A stretch of DNA of 64,000 nucleotides from the NCBI GenBank assembly GCA_014763715.1, contig JACXUV010000004.1, positions 1-64,000 on the forward strand, written 5' to 3'. The notes beneath the pieces are model-generated. The model was not told the origin of the DNA, ran no database searches, and saw only the letters and a list, made by a program, of their open reading frames with translations. The translations under genes and the position numbers were made by a program. Shown piece by piece: positions 59,443 through 64,000 of this stretch (positions are counted from its first letter, which is position 1; every line of letters starts with the position of its first letter). The DNA comes from Rhodobacterales bacterium (GTDB lineage: Bacteria > Pseudomonadota > Alphaproteobacteria > Caulobacterales > Hyphomonadaceae).

Positions 59443-60320
59443 CAGTCCGTCACCTTCTTAGGAGGATTACCCTGGCTGACAGGAGCCGACACTTCCGTCT
59501 CCTGACTGCCATTGATGACGCGCACCTGCGTCGTGGTCCTGCGCACCGGGGAGCGAACAACCGCGGGGGCTGGTTTCGTCTCCTGCGTCGCAACGATCAG
59601 TTCAGCCTCTTCATCCCGGCCAATCAGGGAAAGCCCAAGCGCACCGCGCTGGCTTGCGGCACCAAGCGCCAGCGCGCCTTCTGGTGTCACTTCCAGTGTG
59701 ACCGTGTTCGACGGCATCGCCCCTTCAAGATTCGGGTCGAACGTCTGATCTACTGCCAGCACAAAGACGCTCTTGAGGACCGGGCGCGCGATCAGATCGC
59801 CCGAGATCCGCATGTCCTCATTGCCACGGGCATATGTGTCGCTCCGGCCTTCGCGGGGAATGAACTCGTTCACATCCACGCGGTCCCCGGGCAGCACGAA
59901 GCCTGCAACGCCCGTGTCGCTTCTCACAACAATGGAGACCGCCCGCATACCCGGCTTTATAGACCCGGCCAGCGTCAGCGTCGCGCCGCTCATGTCCAGC
60001 TTGCTGACATTCACGGGCTCTCCCGCAATGATCAGTCCGCGCGAGTAGGCCTTCTCCGGCAGCGTATCCTCGGCGCTCAACGTGCCTTCCGGCACAATGT
60101 CCTGCGGCCACTCCACGCGCTTCAGCATGGATGGGTCGATCTGCTCTCCGGTCTCGATTGTCCGTGCCGCAACCATAATGCCTGCCACCTGCACGGCTGG
60201 CGCGCCCATCTGGGCTTCCGCGCGCGTGCCATTGTCCGACATGTAGTACCTGCCAAGCCAGACAGCGCCTGCCCCAAGCACCACGGACAATCCCAGACTG
60301 ATTAAGGGTGTTGTCTTCAT
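59442..60320 (-). CDS. cpaB: Flp pilus assembly protein CpaB (RcpC)
   Basis: 292 residues: an N-terminal membrane anchor (LISLGLSVVLGAGAVWLG), a SAF domain (VMVAARTIETGEQI-type, about 45-110), and the RcpC/CpaB domain with VLPGDRVDVNEF near residue 145. Predicted periplasmic, at the base of the secretin. GGGAG precedes the ATG. First gene of the cpa cluster. No pilin gene pilA or prepilin peptidase cpaA lies upstream; only 246 non-coding bases do. Confidence 0.93.
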   Translation of the reverse strand: MKTTPLISLGLSVVLGAGAVWLGRYYMSDNGTRAEAQMGAPAVQVAGIMVAARTIETGEQIDPSMLKRVEWPQDIVPEGTLSAEDTLPEKAYSRGLIIAGEPVNVSKLDMSGATLTLAGSIKPGMRAVSIVVRSDTGVAGFVLPGDRVDVNEFIPREGRSDTYARGNEDMRISGDLIARPVLKSVFVLAVDQTFDPNLEGAMPSNTVTLEVTPEGALALGAASQRGALGLSLIGRDEEAELIVATQETKPAPAVVRSPVRRTTTQVRVINGSQETEVSAPVSQGNPPKKVTD

Positions 60321-60434
60321 CGCTCCCTCACTGCGCCGGTCAGCGCAACTGCTCCGTCTGTCATGATTAGGACGTAGACGGTAAGGTCTCTTGAAGACGT
60401 GCAGAAAAATCTGGAAATCCGCCGGAAGGGCGCA

Positions 60435-60461
60435 TTAACCAAAGAACAAGGTGAATTAACC
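60435..60461. promoter_or_regulatory. Two TTAACC half-sites upstream of cpaB
   Basis: TTAACC occurs at 60435-60440 and 60456-60461, 21 bases apart, which is two helical turns. TTAA(C) is the half-site recognised by CtrA, but the normal spacing is 11 bases, so this is only a weak candidate. The 246-base gap (60321-60566) holds no other feature that could be supported. Confidence 0.25.
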
Positions 60462-60566
60462 TGGTGCAAACCATAAAGGCGAAATTGCCCGACAAGAGCA
60501 GTATCGGTCGTGCACACCCAATGGGTGCGCCGCCTTTCAATCCATTAGCGTATCCGACAGGAGGGC

Positions 60567-61556
60567 CTAGCCCTCCATCAGCACCCTGGCATAGTCCGCC
60601 GCATCGACATTGCCGCCACTGACAACCACGCCAATGGCTTTGCCCTTCATCTCATCCGGCAGGCAGGAGAGCGCGCCTGCCAGCGCAGCTGAACCGCCCG
60701 GCTCTGCCACAATCCGCAGGTAACGGAAGGCGGCCCGCATCGCATCGGCCACCTGTGCATCGGAAACAACCAGGCCGCCCGAGAACAACCGGCTGCCGAT
60801 CGCAAATGTCAGGTCACCCGGCGCCTGGGTCAGAATGGCATCGCAGAAGGAGCGCGTTCCCGGCGCATTGCGCTCAATATGGCCGCTCTTCAGCGAACGG
60901 GTCCAGTCATCGTGGCCCACGGGCTCGGCGACCCATATATTGGTCTCGGGCGAGCGCCCCTCCATCGCCAGCGCAATACCGGAGGCAAGCCCGCCGCCAC
61001 CGGCAGGAATGACGACATGGTCAAGCGTCACGCCCGCTTCCGCCATCTGATCCGCGAATTCGAGGCCAGCCGTTCCCTGCCCGCTGATGATATCGGGATC
61101 ATCGAAACTGGGTACCAGCACCGCCCCGCGCTCCGCTGCGATCTGGGCGGAGATCTCTTCCCGGCTCTCGGTATTCCGGTCGTAGAGGCGGATTTCAGCT
61201 CCATCCGCCAGCACACCCTCCACTTTCACCGCAGGGGCATCGGACGGCATCACGATCAGGGCCGGCATGTTCAGGAGGCGCGCCGCACGAGCCACACCCT
61301 GGGCGTGATTGCCGGACGAGAAGGCGACCACGCCTGCGGCGCGCTGCGCCTCAGGGATCTGCCGCAACCGGTTGGTCGCCCCGCGGATCTTGAAGCTGCC
61401 GGTTTCCTGAAGGCACTCGGCCTTCACATAGACACGCGCGCCCGCAAGCGCATCCAGAGTGTCATGGCGCAGGACGGGTGTCGTGCGGACAAGGCCGCGC
61501 AGCCGCTCGGCAGCGGCAACGACGTCGGAATATGCAGGAAGGGAATCAGAAGCCAT
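60567..61556 (-). CDS. Threonine/serine dehydratase-like PLP enzyme
   Basis: 329 residues, fold type II PLP enzyme related to catabolic threonine deaminase (TdcB) and serine racemase. Lys56 in GSFKIRGA binds PLP; SSGNHAQG contacts the substrate carboxylate, and PAGGGGLASGIAL is the phosphate-binding glycine loop. There is no C-terminal ACT domain, so it is not the regulated biosynthetic IlvA form. The start codon and ribosome-binding site lie inside a perfect inverted repeat. It is downstream of galU, 39 bases away. Confidence 0.85.
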   Translation of the reverse strand: MASDSLPAYSDVVAAAERLRGLVRTTPVLRHDTLDALAGARVYVKAECLQETGSFKIRGATNRLRQIPEAQRAAGVVAFSSGNHAQGVARAARLLNMPALIVMPSDAPAVKVEGVLADGAEIRLYDRNTESREEISAQIAAERGAVLVPSFDDPDIISGQGTAGLEFADQMAEAGVTLDHVVIPAGGGGLASGIALAMEGRSPETNIWVAEPVGHDDWTRSLKSGHIERNAPGTRSFCDAILTQAPGDLTFAIGSRLFSGGLVVSDAQVADAMRAAFRYLRIVAEPGGSAALAGALSCLPDEMKGKAIGVVVSGGNVDAADYARVLMEG

Positions 61557-61580
61557 GGCGCTCCATAGCGCGCCATGGCT
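61551..61580 (-). repeat. Perfect 11-bp inverted repeat over the start of the dehydratase gene
   Basis: The arms are 61551-61561 and 61570-61580, with an 8-base loop. Read on the minus strand, the ATG lies in the 3' arm and the GGAG ribosome-binding site lies at the loop edge, so a hairpin in the mRNA would hide the start. It also lies 16 bases after the galU stop, so it could reduce read-through. Confidence 0.6.
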
Positions 61581-61595
61581 TTCAGGAAAATCGGC

Positions 61596-62468
61596 TTAGA
61601 GCGAGGCGGCGAATTTCTTCACCAGCGCGCGCGCACCTTCGGCAGTTTCTGCATTGTCGACCGCATGCGCGAGCACAGCTTCGAAATAACCGACCTTGGA
61701 CCCGCAATCATATGGCGCGCCTTCGAACTCATAGGCGTAGAAGTCCTGCGTCTCCATCAGGCGGGCCATGGAATCGGTCAGCTGGATCTCGCCGCCCGCG
61801 CCCTTGCCCTGATCGGCCAGCAGGCCGAAGATTTCCGGCTGAAGGATATAACGCCCGGTGATGGCCAGGTTCGACGGCGCAGACTCGACCGGCGGCTTCT
61901 CCACCATGCCGGACATGCGGATCAGGCGGCCATCGCGCTCCACCGGCGCGATCACGCCATAGGAAGACACACGCTCCTGCGGCACCGGATCGACCGCGAT
62001 GATGTTGCCGCCGACCTTGTCATAGGCCTCGGTCATCTGTGCGAGGCACGAAGGCTGGCCCTTCACGATCACGTCCGGCAGAAGGATTGCGAACGGCTCA
62101 TTGCCAATGATGTCGCGGGCACACCAGATGGCGTGCCCCAGGCCCAGTGGCTCCTGCTGGCGCACGAAGCTGGCGGTCCCGGCCGGCAGGCGGGTCGCTT
62201 CCACCTGCTCCAGGATCTTGTCCTTGCCTTTGGCCTTGAGTGAGGTCTCGAGTTCGTAAGAATGGTCGAAATAGTCCTCGATGGCGCCTTTGTTGCGGCC
62301 CGTCACGAAGACGATGTGCTCGATACCAGCCTCAAGGGCCTCATCCACCACATACTGAATGGCCGGACGGTCGACGACCGGCAGCATTTCCTTCGGGATT
62401 GCTTTCGTTGCCGGCAGCACCCGTGTACCGAAACCGGCGACCGGAAGGACAGCCTTTCTTACGCGCAT
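61596..62468 (-). CDS. galU: UTP-glucose-1-phosphate uridylyltransferase
   Basis: Makes UDP-glucose for polysaccharide and glycolipid synthesis. 290 residues with the nucleotidyltransferase signature GFGTRVLPATKAIPKEMLPV near the start, FVTGRNKGAIEDYFD, and QEPLGLGHAIWCA. The end is typical of alphaproteobacterial GalU. The ATG is at 62468. Followed on the same strand by the dehydratase gene. Confidence 0.96.
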   Translation of the reverse strand: MRVRKAVLPVAGFGTRVLPATKAIPKEMLPVVDRPAIQYVVDEALEAGIEHIVFVTGRNKGAIEDYFDHSYELETSLKAKGKDKILEQVEATRLPAGTASFVRQQEPLGLGHAIWCARDIIGNEPFAILLPDVIVKGQPSCLAQMTEAYDKVGGNIIAVDPVPQERVSSYGVIAPVERDGRLIRMSGMVEKPPVESAPSNLAITGRYILQPEIFGLLADQGKGAGGEIQLTDSMARLMETQDFYAYEFEGAPYDCGSKVGYFEAVLAHAVDNAETAEGARALVKKFAASL

Positions 62469-62576
62469 AACAATTCCATTTCTCGTGTGTCAGGTGAAAA
62501 CGTCTCTGCCTGATAAGCAAATTGCCTGCCAAGGTCACCCGTGGGGACCTGACTGAACGCATACTCCGGCAATGTG

Positions 62577-62855
62577 TCAGCCGAATGTAATCAGGTAAAA
62601 GCCCGCCACAGTCATGGACAGGCACAGGATAGCAAGCGTCGCCAGCGTCGCCCGGACCGAAATGCGGTGCGGCCTGTGAAGGCGTTCTGCGAGGTAAGAC
62701 TGCAGCTTCCGGGCGGGTGAGCCGGTGCCATGAGCCTTGAGATCGCCATACTGCCATCCAGCCGCTTCGGCAGGAGTCTTAGCGGCTTCCTGAGCGGCTT
62801 CACGCCCGGAAAGGGCGTCCTGTTGGAAGTCTTGAGGGGCTTTGAGGGCAGACAC
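62577..62855 (-). CDS. Uncharacterised small single-pass membrane protein
   Basis: 92 residues, not recognised. The N-terminal 65 residues are polar, with two helix-like stretches rich in Ala, Gln and Glu. The C-terminal segment SVRATLATLAILCLSMTVAGFYLI is one clear membrane helix, so the protein is probably tail-anchored. The start is GTG with AGGAG six bases upstream, which supports a real gene despite its size. Confidence 0.6.
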   Translation of the reverse strand: MSALKAPQDFQQDALSGREAAQEAAKTPAEAAGWQYGDLKAHGTGSPARKLQSYLAERLHRPHRISVRATLATLAILCLSMTVAGFYLITFG

Positions 62856-62941
62856 GGCAATCTCCTGCAGATTACCGTCCCTTCTGCCATCCCAGTCACT
62901 AAGGCTTGGCTAACGCCGCATAAAAGAATGCGCTTTCCGGC

Positions 62942-63709
62942 CTAGAGCGGCATCAGCAGATGACCGCCATCCACTACGATATTGGAGCCGGTCATGTAGC
63001 TGCCCGCATTTGACGCCAGCAGCAGCAGCGCCCCATCCAGTTCCTGATGCTCGCCAAAGCGTTTCATGGCGATACGCTTGCGCATTTTGTCGCCCGCATC
63101 GGAGTCGAGATAATCGGAGTTGATGTCGGTCTTGTAGTAACCGGGCGAAATCGCGTTCACGCGAATGCCATAGCGCGCATTTTCCAGCGCCATCTGGCGG
63201 GTCAGATGCTCGACCCCTGCCTTGGACACGCAATAGGCCGTGGTCATCATCTGCGGTTGCAGGCCCGTGATGGAAGCGATGTTGATGATGGAGCCCGGCA
63301 CGCCAGCGTCGATCATGGCATTCGTGCCGTGTTTGCCGACCCGCCACACACCGTTGAGATTGGTGTCGATCACGGCATTCCAGTCATCCTCGCTCTGCTC
63401 GCGGAACCAGGTGTCGCGCGACATGCCGGAATTGCTGATGATGATGTCACAGGGGCGGCCGATGGCTTCCTTGATCTCCGCGAATGCGCCGCTGACGCTG
63501 GCATCAGAGGTCACGTCCATCTCCACAGGCAGGGCCCGGCCGCCGGATTTGCTGATCTCTGCCGCCAGCGATTCCAGCCGGTCCATCCGGCGCGCGGCAA
63601 CGACGACATCCGCACCGGCCTTTGACAAAACTTTCGCAAAATGACGGCCAAGACCGCTTGAGGCGCCAGTCACCAAAGCTGTCCTGTCAGCAAGACTAAA
63701 CAAATTCAT
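62942..63709 (-). CDS. SDR-family oxidoreductase
   Basis: 255-residue classical short-chain dehydrogenase. TGASSGLG at 14-21 binds the cofactor, and the catalytic triad is Ser146, Tyr159 and Lys163 (AYCVSK). ARRMDRLESL after the second strand suggests NADP(H) preference. SPGYYKTDIN and the C-terminal NIVVDGG are family-typical. The substrate is unknown; such genes occur in fatty-acid, PHB and many other pathways. AAGGAG precedes the ATG. Divergent from pntA. Confidence 0.88.
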   Translation of the reverse strand: MNLFSLADRTALVTGASSGLGRHFAKVLSKAGADVVVAARRMDRLESLAAEISKSGGRALPVEMDVTSDASVSGAFAEIKEAIGRPCDIIISNSGMSRDTWFREQSEDDWNAVIDTNLNGVWRVGKHGTNAMIDAGVPGSIINIASITGLQPQMMTTAYCVSKAGVEHLTRQMALENARYGIRVNAISPGYYKTDINSDYLDSDAGDKMRKRIAMKRFGEHQELDGALLLLASNAGSYMTGSNIVVDGGHLLMPL

Positions 63710-63732
63710 GCCCCAATCTCCTTATTTCGCAC

Positions 63733-63762
63733 TTGCACAACGCAAGATTCTGTCGCTACTCC
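63733..63762 (+). promoter_or_regulatory. Possible promoter of pntA giving a leaderless mRNA
   Basis: TTGCAC (63733-63738) and GCTACTCC (63755-63762) resemble the housekeeping -35 and extended -10 of Caulobacter-type promoters, with an 18-base hexamer spacing. The start of transcription would then fall at or next to the ATG at 63770, which has no Shine-Dalgarno sequence. Confidence 0.3.
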
Positions 63763-63769
63763 TAACAAC

Positions 63770-64000
63770 ATGAAAATATCAGTGCTGAGGGAACGACGTT
63801 CCGGTGAAACCCGTGTGGCGGCTACACCAGAGACGGTCAAGAAGTTAGTGGCTGCAGGCCACTCGGTTACAATTGAGTCTGATGCCGGCAAAGTCTCCGG
63901 CTTTATGGACTCCGCCTATGAGGAGGCAGGCGCATCCATTGCGAAGGATGCCGCTGCAGCCGTCCAGGGGGCAGACATCGTCTTCAAGGTCCGCGGACCG
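63770..64000 (+). CDS. pntA: NAD(P) transhydrogenase subunit alpha, N-terminal part (partial)
   Basis: The window ends after 77 codons. The visible part reads MKISVLRERRSGETRVAATP and continues KKLVAAGHSV and IVFKVRGP, matching the AlaDh/PNT N-terminal domain of transhydrogenase alpha, which handles NAD(H) in proton-driven NADPH production. Alanine dehydrogenase shares this domain, but RERRSGETRVAATPE fits PntA better. The downstream domains and pntB are outside the window. Confidence 0.85.
   Translation, partial: MKISVLRERRSGETRVAATPETVKKLVAAGHSVTIESDAGKVSGFMDSAYEEAGASIAKDAAAAVQGADIVFKVRGP

Noticed and set aside
60435-60461. Strong CtrA site upstream of cpaB
   Set aside because: The half-sites match but are 21 bases apart instead of 11, so it is kept only as a weak candidate.

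Overview
The window is a compact stretch of GC-rich chromosome from an alphaproteobacterium, most likely of the Caulobacterales/Hyphomonadaceae type. That placement is inferred from gene content: the cell-cycle pair divK-pleD, the replication regulator hdaA next to a DUF2066 gene and ppk, alphaproteobacterial dinB with an N-terminal zinc ribbon, a Cys-free L33, and a cpa/tad pilus operon. No rRNA, tRNA, insertion sequence, prophage or CRISPR array was seen. Almost all of the DNA is coding, no gap exceeds 300 bases, and many neighbouring genes overlap by 1-4 bases.

Layout. 0-3.3 kb: tail of a repeat protein, aspS and rnd. 3.3-8.7 kb (minus): DUF2066-hdaA-ppk-ppx, linking replication control with polyphosphate metabolism. 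8.8-11.9 kb: purMN, ndk, yjdM, holC. 11.9-15.7 kb: pepA, divergent from the LPS-export permeases lptF-lptG. 15.8-22.5 kb: topA, an M23 peptidase, rnr, a Nudix hydrolase and rpmG. 22.6-25.6 kb (minus): an MFS exporter, pleD and divK. 25.7-30.3 kb (plus): dinB, ridA, a glycerophosphodiesterase, an acyltransferase-like gene, DUF2007 and a HIT protein. 30.3-35.6 kb: gatB, gatA and gatC on the minus strand, interspersed with small membrane, lipoprotein and SET-domain genes. 35.7-41.2 kb (plus): ruvX, an AEC carrier, pyrB-pyrC', plsY, dprA. 41.3-46.8 kb (plus): lptD, surA, pdxA, rsmA. 46.9-53.3 kb (minus): katG, hppA, a truncated thiL, accA. 53.3-60.3 kb (minus): cpaBC, a mini-cpaD, cpaEF, tadB, tadC. 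60.6-63.7 kb (minus): a PLP dehydratase, galU, a small membrane protein, an SDR. The window ends inside pntA.

How the genes work together. The AspRS carries the histidine typical of non-discriminating enzymes, and gatCAB is encoded nearby, so the window appears to hold both halves of a tRNA-dependent amidation route. The outer-membrane assembly genes lptFG and lptD-surA-pdxA-rsmA are normally one run in alphaproteobacteria, as are plsY-dprA-topA-rnr. Here the two runs are broken and rejoined as lptG|topA and dprA|lptD, which suggests that a block of about 25 kb was inserted in permuted order. Three regulatory sites fit their target genes well: a CtrA-like box on the divK promoter, a LexA-type box at dinB, and an OxyR-type box upstream of katG. 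Points that deserve attention are the C-terminally truncated thiL, the catalytically dead PyrC', the shortened CpaD-like lipoprotein, and a perfect 11-bp inverted repeat covering the start of the dehydratase gene.
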